A stretch of DNA of 64,000 nt. Source: Fen-1245 sp963835535 (GTDB lineage: Bacteria > Gemmatimonadota > Gemmatimonadetes > Gemmatimonadales > JACORV01). The position numbers and the translations under genes are program-made. Positions 9,335 through 17,674 of this stretch are shown piece by piece. Position 1 is the first letter of the stretch; the number at the start of each line of letters is the position of its first letter. The DNA lies in the NCBI GenBank assembly GCA_963835535.1, contig CAWIFL010000010.1, positions 1-64,000 of the forward strand, in the 5' to 3' direction. The notes below the pieces were generated by a model. It had not been told where the DNA came from, did no database searches, and saw only the letters and a program-made list of their open reading frames with translations.

Positions 9335-11352
9335 CTGACCGCCTCCGCGCCGGCGGCGCGCGTCCCGGCCGCCGCCCTGCGTCCCAGCAGTTCGTAGATC
9401 GCCACCGGCCGCTCCTTCCCCTTCACCTTCACGTCGCCGAGGGCGCGCACGTCGAAGCGGTCGCCGAGCTTCGCGAGGGTGAACTCGCTGACGATGATCC
9501 CCGTGTGGAACTCCTTGTTCGCGCTCTCGAGCCGCGACGCCAGGTTCACGCCGTCGCCGATCACCGTGTAGTCGAGCTTGTGATCGAGCGATCCGATGTT
9601 GCCGACCACCACCTCCGCCGTATTGATGCCGACGCCGATGTGGATGTCCGGCTTCCCCTCCGCCACCCACCGCTGCGCCAGCTCGGCGGTCTTCGCCTGC
9701 ATCGCCAGCGCGCAGTCCGCCGCCCGGTCGGCGTGGTCCGGGTGCGGCACCGGCTCGCCCCAGAAGGCCATCACCGCGTCGCCGATGAACTTGTCCAGTG
9801 TGCCGCCCGCGTGCTTGACGATCGCCGCCATCTCCGAGAGGTACTCGTTCAGGAACGCGATCACCTGCTGCGGCTCGAGCTTCTCCGAGATCGAGGTGAA
9901 GCCGCGAATGTCGCTGAACAGGATCGTCAGCTCCGCCCGCCGGCCGCCGAGGTTGATCTTCGACGGGTCCTCCGCCAGCTGCGCCACGTATTCGGGCGCG
10001 ACGTACTTGGAGAACATCTCGCGGATCTGCCGCTTGTGCCGCCCCTCGGTCATGTAGTTGACCGCCATCCCGCCGGTGAACGTCAGCAGGATGGCGAGCG
10101 CGGGCGACGCGGCGTCGAGCCAGACGCCGCCGGCGCGGAACAGGCCGAGGGTGAGCGCGACGTACGCCACCGCGAGGCCGACGCCCGCCGCGGCGCTCCA
10201 CCACACCGACGCGATGAACGACGCCGCCACGCCGGCCAGCAGGGCGGCGAGCACGATCGCGGCCAGGTTGGCCGCCGGGCGCGCCCGCGTCAGGAAGTCC
10301 CCGGTCAGCAGGTTGTCCGCCAGCGTCGCGTGGATCAGCACGCCCGGGTCGGCGGGGCCGAACGGATTGGCCCGCGCCTCGAACAGCCCCGCGCCCGACG
10401 CGCCGACGAACACGATCTTGTCCTTCAGCGCCGCCAGGGGCACCTCGGGCGTCCGGCCGGAGGCGAGCTGCGCGTACGAGTTGAGGATCTGGGCGACCGG
10501 GTAGATGCGATACGTCTCGACGCCCGCCCTGGGATCCCGATAGGGGCCGCGCCAGTTGAGGAGCAGGCCGCCCCCGTCCAGCGGCACCGCGAGCGCGCCG
10601 AGCGCGAGGGAGCGCGAGCCCTCCCCCCACCGCGCCGGGCCCGAGCGGAACCGCGCCGAGTCCGCGACGGCCGCGGCCGCGAGGCCGAGGGCCGGATAGG
10701 CGCGGCCGCGAAAGGCGTAGAAGAGCGGGACCCGCCGCGCCGTGCCGTCCACCGCGTCCGGCGTGAAGTTGATGCTTCCCACCGCGCGCGACGCGTCGAG
10801 CAGGGCCCGGTACGGGTGCTCGACGCCTTGGAACACCTCGAGCGCCGGGAGGCCCGAGACGGGCCACGCGAAATCCGTGAGCCGCGCCAGGGCGACGCTG
10901 TCCTCGCGGAACGCGGCCAGCCGCGCGCCGCCCGTGTCGAACTCCTGCTGGAACGAGAGCGTCTGCACGACGTTCCCGGCGGCCCGCGCCTCTGCCGCGA
11001 ACGCGCTGTCTCGCTTGGGATTCGGCAGATCGGGATCGGGGAAGCCGAAGTCGAAGGCGATGACCCTGGCGCCGCCGGCCGAGAGGTACCGCACGACCAT
11101 CGCCCACACGTCGCGCGGCCACGGGAAACGCCCGACCGAGCCGCGCAGCAGGTCGAGGCTCAGCTCGTCCACGTCCACGATCACGATGCTGGTGTCGGCG
11201 CGGGTCCGGTCGTGCAGGGTCCGGAAGCGCCAATCGAGCGTCTTCAGCTCGAGCGACTGCAGCGGGTAGGTGCCGTGCAGCACGGCGAGGCTCAGCGCGA
11301 CCGCGGCTCCGACGGCCAGACCCAGGACGCTGCGTCGTACGTGCGGGCGCAT
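9331..11352 (-). CDS. CHASE2-domain class III adenylate cyclase
   Basis: A 673-residue membrane enzyme expected to make cAMP in response to an extracytoplasmic signal. After an N-terminal membrane anchor comes a large CHASE2 sensor domain (about residues 30-350, with the typical DVDELSLD and AFDFGFPDPD segments), then three closely spaced transmembrane helices (about 355-425), and a class III cyclase domain to the C-terminus. The two metal-binding aspartates are visible in FSDIRGFT (D481) and GDAVMAFWG (D525), 44 residues apart. Transition-state residues sit in GDGVNLASRLE. The lysine in LDKFIGD favours ATP over GTP. First gene of a coupled operon with an exported unknown protein and an M48 protease. 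Confidence 0.92.
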   Translation of the reverse strand: MRPHVRRSVLGLAVGAAVALSLAVLHGTYPLQSLELKTLDWRFRTLHDRTRADTSIVIVDVDELSLDLLRGSVGRFPWPRDVWAMVVRYLSAGGARVIAFDFGFPDPDLPNPKRDSAFAAEARAAGNVVQTLSFQQEFDTGGARLAAFREDSVALARLTDFAWPVSGLPALEVFQGVEHPYRALLDASRAVGSINFTPDAVDGTARRVPLFYAFRGRAYPALGLAAAAVADSARFRSGPARWGEGSRSLALGALAVPLDGGGLLLNWRGPYRDPRAGVETYRIYPVAQILNSYAQLASGRTPEVPLAALKDKIVFVGASGAGLFEARANPFGPADPGVLIHATLADNLLTGDFLTRARPAANLAAIVLAALLAGVAASFIASVWWSAAAGVGLAVAYVALTLGLFRAGGVWLDAASPALAILLTFTGGMAVNYMTEGRHKRQIREMFSKYVAPEYVAQLAEDPSKINLGGRRAELTILFSDIRGFTSISEKLEPQQVIAFLNEYLSEMAAIVKHAGGTLDKFIGDAVMAFWGEPVPHPDHADRAADCALAMQAKTAELAQRWVAEGKPDIHIGVGINTAEVVVGNIGSLDHKLDYTVIGDGVNLASRLESANKEFHTGIIVSEFTLAKLGDRFDVRALGDVKVKGKERPVAIYELLGRRAAAGTRAAGAEAVR

Positions 11353-11580
11353 CCGCCAATGGTAGCGTGCGAGGCGCGGAGCGCGCCACCGACCACGTCA
11401 CATTCGGGTGGAGGCCGCGGCGCCGCGGACGCGTCGCGCGCCACGCCGCCGAACGGCTGTCCGAAAGGGAAACGGGAGAGAATTCGTCAGCGGGAACTGT
11501 CTCGTGCGGGCGCACAATTTGCGGGTCCGAAAGGATGCCTACGCGTGTTTTGCGACCCCTGGCGGGAGATCGCTGCGGCT

Positions 11581-12081
11581 ATGCCCACAGTCGAGACGCC
11601 CATCCTGGACGAGACCATCGTCGACAAGTACGACGAACGGCGCGCGAACCTCGTCCCGATTCTGCAGGACATCCAGGCCACCTACTCCTATCTGCCGGAA
11701 GAGCTGCTCCGCCGGGTATCGCGGAAGCTGCATGTGTCGCTCTCCGACGTGTACCAGCTGGCGACGTTCTACAGGTGCTTCAGCCTGAAGCCGCGCGGCC
11801 GGCACGTGGTGCAGGTGTGTCTCGGGACCGCCTGCCACGTGCGGGGCGGACCGAAGATCCTGGACCGGGTCGAGACGGAAACGGGCACGGTGGGTCTCGG
11901 CACGAGCCCCGACATGGAGTTCGTGGTCGAGACGGTGCGGTGCCTGGGATGCTGCGGGTTGGCCCCTGTGATGAAGGTCGACCGGGACGTTTATGCCACC
12001 CTCGAGCAGAGCAAGATCAAGCGCGTGCTGAACCGCTATCGCAAGAAGCGCCCAGCCGGAAAGGACGCGACCGATGGTTGA
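11581..12081 (+). CDS. NuoE/HydC-like [2Fe-2S] thioredoxin-fold subunit
   Basis: A 166-residue subunit of the 24-kDa complex I/hydrogenase diaphorase family. A helical N-terminal half is followed by a thioredoxin-like domain with four cysteines arranged as CLGTACHVRG and CLGCCG, the usual ligands of one [2Fe-2S] cluster. It would accept or pass electrons next to the FMN site of the partner flavoprotein, whose gene overlaps it by 8 bases. No complex I membrane genes are near, so this is not the complex I copy. The start at 11581 gives the canonical length; the nearest purine-rich stretch is unusually far (about 12 bases). Confidence 0.93.
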   Translation: MPTVETPILDETIVDKYDERRANLVPILQDIQATYSYLPEELLRRVSRKLHVSLSDVYQLATFYRCFSLKPRGRHVVQVCLGTACHVRGGPKILDRVETETGTVGLGTSPDMEFVVETVRCLGCCGLAPVMKVDRDVYATLEQSKIKRVLNRYRKKRPAGKDATDG

Positions 12082-13990
12082 GCGCGTGCATCACATCACC
12101 GACCTCGAGGAGCTGGAGCGGGTCGCGATCCACGGGCGGACGTCGCTCTATCCCGATCGCATCAAGATCCTGATCGGCATGGCCACCTGCGGGCGCGCCG
12201 CCGGCGCCGAAGAGGTGCTGGAGAAGGTGCGCGAGGTGGTCGCGCAGAAGAAGCTGCCGTACATCGTCGCCGAAACCGGATGCATCGGCTGGTGCTCGCA
12301 GGAGCCGCTGCTCGACATCTGGGTGCCGGGCCGGCCGCGGGTCACCTACGGCAAGGTGACGCCCAAGCAGGTGCCCGAGATCCTCGCGGCGCTGCCCGAG
12401 GCGAAGCCGAAGCTGGCGCTGGCGATCATGACCGGGGACGACAACCCGCTCACCGGCAAGCACGCGGATTACTGCAACGGCCACGGCTCCAAGGTGGACG
12501 GCCTGCCGAGCTACGCGGAGCTCCCGCTGTTCCGCCGGCAGCTCCGGATCGTGATGCGCAACTGCGGGATCCTGGATCCGTCGAGCCTCGAGGAGTACGC
12601 GGCGCGCGGGGGCTATCACGCCCTGTGGACGGCGCTCTGGTCGCGGAAGCCCGAGGAGGTGGTGCGCGAGGTGACCGACAGCGGGCTCCGCGGGCGGGGC
12701 GGCGCCGGCTTCCCGACCGGGCGGAAGTGGCAGGCGGTGCGCGATGCCAAGGGGAGCCCCAAGTACGTGATCTGCAACGCCGACGAGGGCGACCCCGGCG
12801 CGTACATGGACCGGGGTGTGCTCGAGGGTGATCCGCACAGCGTCATCGAGGGGATGATCATCGGCGGGTACGCGCTCGGCGCCCACGAGGGCGTGATCTA
12901 CGTGCGCGAGGAGTATCCGCTGGCCGTGGCGCGCGTGACCGCCGCGATCCGCCAGGCGGAGCGCGCCGACCTGCTCGGTGACGACATCCTCGGCTCGGGC
13001 TTCGGGTTCCACATCGAGGTGGCACAGGGCGCCGGCGCCTTCGTCTGCGGGGAAGAGACGGCGCTCATCGCGTCCATCGAGGGACGGGTGGGGGAGCCGC
13101 GCCCGCGGCCGCCGTACCCCGCCGAGAAGGGGCTGCGGGGCAAGCCGACGTGCATCAACAACGTCGAGACCTGGGCCACGGTCCCGGTGATCGTGTCGCG
13201 GGGGAGCGCGTGGTTCTCCGGGATCGGCACCGAGCGGAGCAAGGGGACGAAGGTGTTCAGCCTCGTGGGCAGCGTGGCGAACACGGCGCTCATCGAGGTG
13301 CCGATGGGGACGACCCTGCACGACGTGGTCGAGGAGATCGGCGGCGGCGTGCCCGACGGGCACAAGGTCAAGGCGGTGCAGACCGGCGGCCCGAGCGGCG
13401 GGTGCATCCCGGCCGAGAAGCTCGACCTGCCGGTGGACTACGAGAGCCTCAACGCCGCGGGCTCGATCATGGGCTCGGGCGGCATGATCGTGATGGACGA
13501 CCACACCTGCATGGTCGACATCGCGAAGTATTTCCTCGACTTCCTCCAGGACGAGTCGTGCGGCAAGTGCTTCAGCTGCCGGGTCGGCACCCAGCGGATG
13601 AAGGAGATCGTGACGCGCATCTCGGAGGGGAAGGGCACGGAGCAGGATCTCGACCTGCTCGAGGACGTGGCGTGGATGGTCTCGGAGACGTCGCTGTGCG
13701 GGCTCGGCCAGAGCGCGCCCAACCCGGTGCTCTCGACCCTGCGGTACTTCCGCGGGGAGTATCTGGCGCACATCCGCGACCACAAGTGTCCGGCGAAGGT
13801 GTGCAAGGAGCTGATCACCTACACGATCGATCCGGTGACCTGCAACGGGTGCGGAGCCTGCGTCAGTCTCTGTACGGGGCAGGCCGTCGTGGGTGAGAAG
13901 AACAAGCTGTACACGATCGAGCAGGCGCGCTGCACGAAGTGCGGCGCCTGTCTCGAGTCCTGCAAGTTCGACGCGGTCCTGGTCAACTAG
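12074..13990 (+). CDS. HydB/HndC-type NAD(P)H-binding FMN flavoprotein with extra Fe-S domains
   Basis: A 638-residue subunit with four modules. Residues 1-110 form a thioredoxin-like [2Fe-2S] domain (C39 and GCIGWC). The NuoF core follows, with the glycine-rich NADH motif GRGGAGFPTG, the FMN segment NADEGDPGAYMDRG and CGEETALIASIEG. Then an SLBB domain and a [4Fe-4S] site ESCGKCFSCRVG with a distal SLCGLGQ cysteine. The last 60 residues are a two-cluster ferredoxin domain (CNGCGACVSLC and CTKCGACLESC). This is the layout of HydB/StnB/HndC subunits of soluble, often electron-bifurcating NAD(P)-linked complexes, not of complex I NuoF, which lacks both end domains. The gene overlaps the NuoE-like gene and is 8 bases from the HoxU-like gene. 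Confidence 0.93.
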   Translation: MVERVHHITDLEELERVAIHGRTSLYPDRIKILIGMATCGRAAGAEEVLEKVREVVAQKKLPYIVAETGCIGWCSQEPLLDIWVPGRPRVTYGKVTPKQVPEILAALPEAKPKLALAIMTGDDNPLTGKHADYCNGHGSKVDGLPSYAELPLFRRQLRIVMRNCGILDPSSLEEYAARGGYHALWTALWSRKPEEVVREVTDSGLRGRGGAGFPTGRKWQAVRDAKGSPKYVICNADEGDPGAYMDRGVLEGDPHSVIEGMIIGGYALGAHEGVIYVREEYPLAVARVTAAIRQAERADLLGDDILGSGFGFHIEVAQGAGAFVCGEETALIASIEGRVGEPRPRPPYPAEKGLRGKPTCINNVETWATVPVIVSRGSAWFSGIGTERSKGTKVFSLVGSVANTALIEVPMGTTLHDVVEEIGGGVPDGHKVKAVQTGGPSGGCIPAEKLDLPVDYESLNAAGSIMGSGGMIVMDDHTCMVDIAKYFLDFLQDESCGKCFSCRVGTQRMKEIVTRISEGKGTEQDLDLLEDVAWMVSETSLCGLGQSAPNPVLSTLRYFRGEYLAHIRDHKCPAKVCKELITYTIDPVTCNGCGACVSLCTGQAVVGEKNKLYTIEQARCTKCGACLESCKFDAVLVN

Positions 13991-13998
13991 GAACCGAC

Positions 13999-14718
13999 AT
14001 GGTCCGACTGACGATCAACGGGTCGCCCGTGCAGGTGGACGAAGGGTCCACGGTCCTCGAAGCGGCGCGCCTGTACGGCATCCCCATCCCGACGCTGTGT
14101 CACGCGGACGGGCTGACGCCGTACGGCGCCTGCCGGCTGTGCGTCGTGGAGATCGGGACGGCCCCCAAGTCCCGGCTCCTCGCCTCCTGCACCACGCGCG
14201 CCACTGAGGGGCTGGTGGTGCGCACCGACTCGGCGCGGGTGGACCGCGCGCGGCGGCTGCTGCTCGAGATGTACGTGGCGACCAGCCCGCAGTCGAAGCG
14301 GATCCAGGACCTCGCCTCGGCGATGGGCATGCGGGAGTGCCGCTACGAGGCGAAGCACGAGACCTGCATCCAGTGCGGACTGTGCGTGCGGATCTGCAAC
14401 GAGCAGATGATGGCGGGAGCGATCGGCTTCTCGGGGCGGGGCACCACCCGGAAGGTCTCGCGCCCCTTCGACCAGACCGCGGACGTATGCCGCCAGTGCG
14501 GGGCCTGCCTCTACGTCTGTCCGGTCAGCGAGCTGCGCTGCCAGGCGGGGAGCGCCGAGACGGCGCTGTGCAACGGGTGCCTGAACTTCTCGCCCCCGTG
14601 CTTCAATAGTTACGACGACGCGATGTGTTTCCTGGACCCCTGCCACGCCTGCGAGCTGGCTGGCCCGTTCCGCGCCGACGCGCGGACCAAGATCCGCGCG
14701 ACAGCCACTGCGCGCTAG
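13999..14718 (+). CDS. HoxU/NuoG-N-terminus-like ferredoxin subunit with cysteine-rich tail
   Basis: A 239-residue electron-transfer protein. Residues 1-75 are a plant-type [2Fe-2S] domain with cysteines at 34, 45, 48 and 64. A helical linker is followed by two [4Fe-4S] motifs, CIQCGLCVRIC and CRQCGACLYVC. The classical His-Cys3 [4Fe-4S] site of NuoG and HydA is not apparent. After the ferredoxin part there is an unusual tail with about eight more cysteines (CNGC, PPC, AMC, DPCHAC), which may hold another centre or metal. AGGA lies 6 bases before the chosen ATG. It would wire the flavoprotein to the GltB-like protein encoded 13 bases downstream. Confidence 0.88.
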   Translation: MVRLTINGSPVQVDEGSTVLEAARLYGIPIPTLCHADGLTPYGACRLCVVEIGTAPKSRLLASCTTRATEGLVVRTDSARVDRARRLLLEMYVATSPQSKRIQDLASAMGMRECRYEAKHETCIQCGLCVRICNEQMMAGAIGFSGRGTTRKVSRPFDQTADVCRQCGACLYVCPVSELRCQAGSAETALCNGCLNFSPPCFNSYDDAMCFLDPCHACELAGPFRADARTKIRATATAR

Positions 14719-14731
14719 CTGGAGACGACCC

Positions 14732-16315
14732 ATGAGCCTGACGCGTATCAATTCGTCCGCCGCCACCCTGACCAAGAACCGCACCGAGGACTCGGTCAGC
14801 CCGTTCAGCGGGATGTGCGCCACGTGCATCGACGGGTGCATCGGGATGTGCGAGATCGGCAAGTCCGCCTACCGCGGGCCGGAGATGATCTACCCGCAGC
14901 CGTTCGGGCTGATCACGACCGCCGGGCAGAAGGACTATCCGGTGGACCTCTCGCACTTCACGATCCTGGGCCGGGCGACCGGGGCCTGGGGGATCGAGGC
15001 CGACAGCGAGAAGGCGCTCTTCCCCAACGTGGATCTCGAGGTCACGATCGGGAAGAGCCCGGGCGCGATCAAGAGCAAGCTGCCGTTCACGCTCGCGGCG
15101 ATGGGCTCGACCAACGTGGCCAAGAACAACTGGCCCGGCATCGCGGCGGGCGCCGCCATCACCGGGACGATGATCGCCATCGGTGAGAACGTCGTCGGCA
15201 TGGACATGGACGCGAAGTACGCCGGCGGCAAGGTGATCTCCGCCGTCGACCTCGACTGGCGGGTCAAGTGCTTCCGCGACTGGCAGGAGGACGGTTACGG
15301 CGACGTCGTCGTCCAGACGAACGTCGAGGACACCAAGGCCGAAGTGCACGAGTACGCCCTGAAGAAGCTCGGCGTCACCACCGTCGAGCTGAAGTGGGGC
15401 CAGGGCGCCAAGGACATCGGGGGCGAGGTGAAGATCCGGGACCTCGCCAAGGCCCAGGAGCTGAAGCGCCGTGGGTACGTGGTGCTCCCCGACCCGCTCA
15501 ATCCCGTGGTGATCGAGGCGTTCAAGCGCGGGAGCTTCCACGAGTTCGAGCGCCACTCGCGCGTCGGCATGGTGGACAAGGACGACTTCCTCAGGCGCGT
15601 CGAGCACCTGCGCAAGCTCGGCGCCAAGCACGTCTTCCTGAAGACCGGCGCGTACCGGCCGGTGGATCTCGCGCGGGCCGTGAAGTTCGCGTCGCTGGCC
15701 GAGCTCGACCTGCTGACGGTGGACGCGGCGGGCGGCGGCACGGGGATGAGCCCGTGGCGGATGATGAACGAGTGGGGCATTCCCGGCATCGAGCTGCACT
15801 CGCTGCTCCGGGACTACATGCAGCGGCTCGCCACCAAGGGCGCGTTCATCCCGTCGCTCGCGCTGGCCGGCGGGTTCACCTTCGAGGACCAGATCTTCAA
15901 GGGGCTGGCGCTCGGCGCCCCCTTCACCAAGCTGATCGCGATGGCGCGCGGGCCGCTCGCCGCGGCGATGGTCGCCAAGACCATCGGCAACGCGATCGAG
16001 CAGCAGAGCCTGCCGATCTACATCGAGCGGTTCGGCACCTCGGTGGACGAGGTGTTCGTGACGGCGTCGGATCTGCGGGAGCGCTTCGGCGACCGGTTCG
16101 CCAAGCTGCCGGTCGGGGCGATCGGCTACTACACCTATTACATGCGCCTGGCCCAGGGGCTGCGCCAGCTGATGGCCGGTGCCCGCAAGTTCGCGGTGCG
16201 CTACATCGACCGGAACGACATCGCGGCCCTGACCCGCGAGGCCGCGCAGATCAGCGGCATCACCTACGTGACCGAGGTGGACCAGGACGAGGCGGAGAAG
16301 ATCCTCGCCCTGTAG
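14732..16315 (+). CDS. GltB-type FMN-binding (glutamate synthase family) protein lacking glutaminase domain
   Basis: A 527-residue protein matching the FMN-binding synthase domain of large-subunit glutamate synthase: a TIM barrel with TVDAAGGGTGMSPWR and LALAGGFTFEDQIFKGLALG in the positions of the flavin/substrate loops. It has no N-terminal class II glutaminase, no GXGXG domain, and none of the three cysteines that bind the [3Fe-4S] cluster in GltB. Instead, an N-terminal motif C29-x2-C32-x3-C36-x3-C40 (CATCIDGCIGMC) looks fit for an Fe-S cluster. As last gene of the operon it is the likely output module for electrons from the HydBC/HoxU-like subunits. Reaction unknown: an ammonia-dependent reductive amination or a different FMN reduction are both possible. 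GGAG precedes the ATG. Confidence 0.88.
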   Translation: MSLTRINSSAATLTKNRTEDSVSPFSGMCATCIDGCIGMCEIGKSAYRGPEMIYPQPFGLITTAGQKDYPVDLSHFTILGRATGAWGIEADSEKALFPNVDLEVTIGKSPGAIKSKLPFTLAAMGSTNVAKNNWPGIAAGAAITGTMIAIGENVVGMDMDAKYAGGKVISAVDLDWRVKCFRDWQEDGYGDVVVQTNVEDTKAEVHEYALKKLGVTTVELKWGQGAKDIGGEVKIRDLAKAQELKRRGYVVLPDPLNPVVIEAFKRGSFHEFERHSRVGMVDKDDFLRRVEHLRKLGAKHVFLKTGAYRPVDLARAVKFASLAELDLLTVDAAGGGTGMSPWRMMNEWGIPGIELHSLLRDYMQRLATKGAFIPSLALAGGFTFEDQIFKGLALGAPFTKLIAMARGPLAAAMVAKTIGNAIEQQSLPIYIERFGTSVDEVFVTASDLRERFGDRFAKLPVGAIGYYTYYMRLAQGLRQLMAGARKFAVRYIDRNDIAALTREAAQISGITYVTEVDQDEAEKILAL

Positions 16316-16338
16316 GCGTTTCAGGTCTATCATCCCGG

Positions 16339-16367
16339 GAGGCGGGCGGCACAGCGTCGCCCGCCTC
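16339..16367 (+). terminator. hairpin after the redox operon
   Basis: A perfect 10-bp GC-rich stem (16339-16348 with 16358-16367) lies 24 bases past the stop of the GltB-like gene. No U tract follows, so it may be a weak terminator or an mRNA 3'-end stabiliser. Confidence 0.55.
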
Positions 16368-16393
16368 TCGCGCGTAGGAGCGGCTGCGGCACG

Positions 16394-17479
16394 ATGAAGA
16401 TCACAAGAGCGACGGCGCAGTACGAGGCCTGGCTCGGCGAGCGCCTCACGCTCGTGGAGGCGGACCTCCGGTTGAAGCACGAGCGCATGCGCGAGGACCG
16501 GTTCGCCTTCCTGCGCGCGACGTACTACCGCTGGGCCCAGCGCTGGCCCGATCTCTGTCCCCACCTGGTCCCGGCCGCGCGCGTGCTCGCCGTCGGCGAC
16601 CTCCACGTCGAGAACTTCGGCACCTGGCGCGACGCGGAGGGCCGTCTGGTCTGGGGGATCAACGACTTCGACGAGGCGTGGCGCCTGCCGTTCACGCACG
16701 ACCTCGTGCGGCTGGCGACCAGCGCCAACGTGGCGATCGCGGGCGAGCACCTCGCCATCGAGCCCGCGGCCGCCGCCGAGGCGATCCTCGCCGGGTATCG
16801 CGGCTGCCTCGACGCCGGCGGCCGGCCGTTCGTCCTCGCGGAATCCCACGAGACCCTGCGCGCGATGGCGACACACCGCCTCCACCAGCCCGGGCGGTTC
16901 TGGGAGAAGCTGGAGAAGCTCCCGACCGTGCGCGGGGGCGTGCCGGCCGGCGCGCGCCGCGCCCTGGACCGCATGATGCCGGAGCGGGACCTGGCGTTCC
17001 GCATCGCCCATCGCATCGCCGGACTCGGGAGTCTTGGGCGGCAGCGCTACGTCGGCATCGCCGACTGGCATGGAGGGTCCGTCGCCCGGGAAGCGAAGGC
17101 TCTGGCGCCGTCGGCGTGCTGCTGGGCCGAGGGCGGCCGCGCGGCGAGGATCCGGTATCAGGACATCCTCGACGCCGCGGTGCGGTGCCGGGATCCTTTC
17201 GTGCGCCTCCAGAAGAAGTGGATCGTGCGCCGGCTCGCCCCCGACTGCTCGCGCATCGAGCTGGCGGCGCTCCCGCGCGAGCGCGACGAGCTGCGGCTCC
17301 TCCAGGCGATGGGGTGGGAAACGGCGAACGTGCACCTCGGCAGCGCCCGGCGCCGGGACCTCGTCGCCGCGCTCAGGAGCCAGGGGAAGGACTGGCTGGC
17401 GCGGGCGGCACGCACGATGGACGACGCCCTGACGGCAGACTGGGAAGACTGGCGCAAGGCCGGCGACCGGGCCGCGTAG
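16394..17479 (+). CDS. DUF2252-family protein
   Basis: A 361-residue cytoplasmic protein of the DUF2252 family. The kinase-like signature phrases are present: VGDLHVENFGTW near residue 70 and INDFDEAW near residue 92, followed by DLVRLATS; a later IADWHGGS also fits. These resemble the catalytic and metal-binding loops of protein kinase-like/aminoglycoside phosphotransferase folds, but the reaction of the family is not known to me. The gene follows the redox operon after a hairpin and 78 bases, so co-transcription is uncertain. Confidence 0.85.
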   Translation: MKITRATAQYEAWLGERLTLVEADLRLKHERMREDRFAFLRATYYRWAQRWPDLCPHLVPAARVLAVGDLHVENFGTWRDAEGRLVWGINDFDEAWRLPFTHDLVRLATSANVAIAGEHLAIEPAAAAEAILAGYRGCLDAGGRPFVLAESHETLRAMATHRLHQPGRFWEKLEKLPTVRGGVPAGARRALDRMMPERDLAFRIAHRIAGLGSLGRQRYVGIADWHGGSVAREAKALAPSACCWAEGGRAARIRYQDILDAAVRCRDPFVRLQKKWIVRRLAPDCSRIELAALPRERDELRLLQAMGWETANVHLGSARRRDLVAALRSQGKDWLARAARTMDDALTADWEDWRKAGDRAA

Positions 17480-17674
17480 TCTATCCCCAATCACGGTCGC
17501 GCAGCCGCACCGGTTCCCCCTCCTGCTCCTGGTGAACGACGACCGGTGGCTCGTGCCGTCCGGAGTCCCGTCCATCCCCGACAGCGTCGGGGGCACGGTG
17601 GGGTTGCTCGTTGTAGATTAGCGGTCGCCGGGGCCGCACCCGGGAATTCTCGCGCGTCCCTCTCTGAAGGAGTC

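Noticed and set aside
9331..11515. A single long leftward frame reading through the start of the cyclase
   Set aside because: It is out of frame with the CHASE2 and cyclase motifs for most of its length. The real genes start at 11352 and 9334.
11581..13990. Reading the NuoE- and NuoF-like genes as part of respiratory complex I
   Set aside because: No nuoA-D or nuoH-N genes are near, and the NuoF-like protein has thioredoxin-like and ferredoxin end domains that complex I subunits lack.
14732..16315. Annotating the FMN protein as a normal glutamate synthase large subunit
   Set aside because: It lacks the glutaminase, GXGXG domain and [3Fe-4S] cysteines, and there is no gltD nearby.
14603..17596. 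A ~1000-codon antisense open frame under the GltB-like and DUF2252 genes
   Set aside because: High GC suppresses stop codons in shadow frames. The translation is Arg/His/Gly/Ala-rich with no domain, while the plus strand has clear families.
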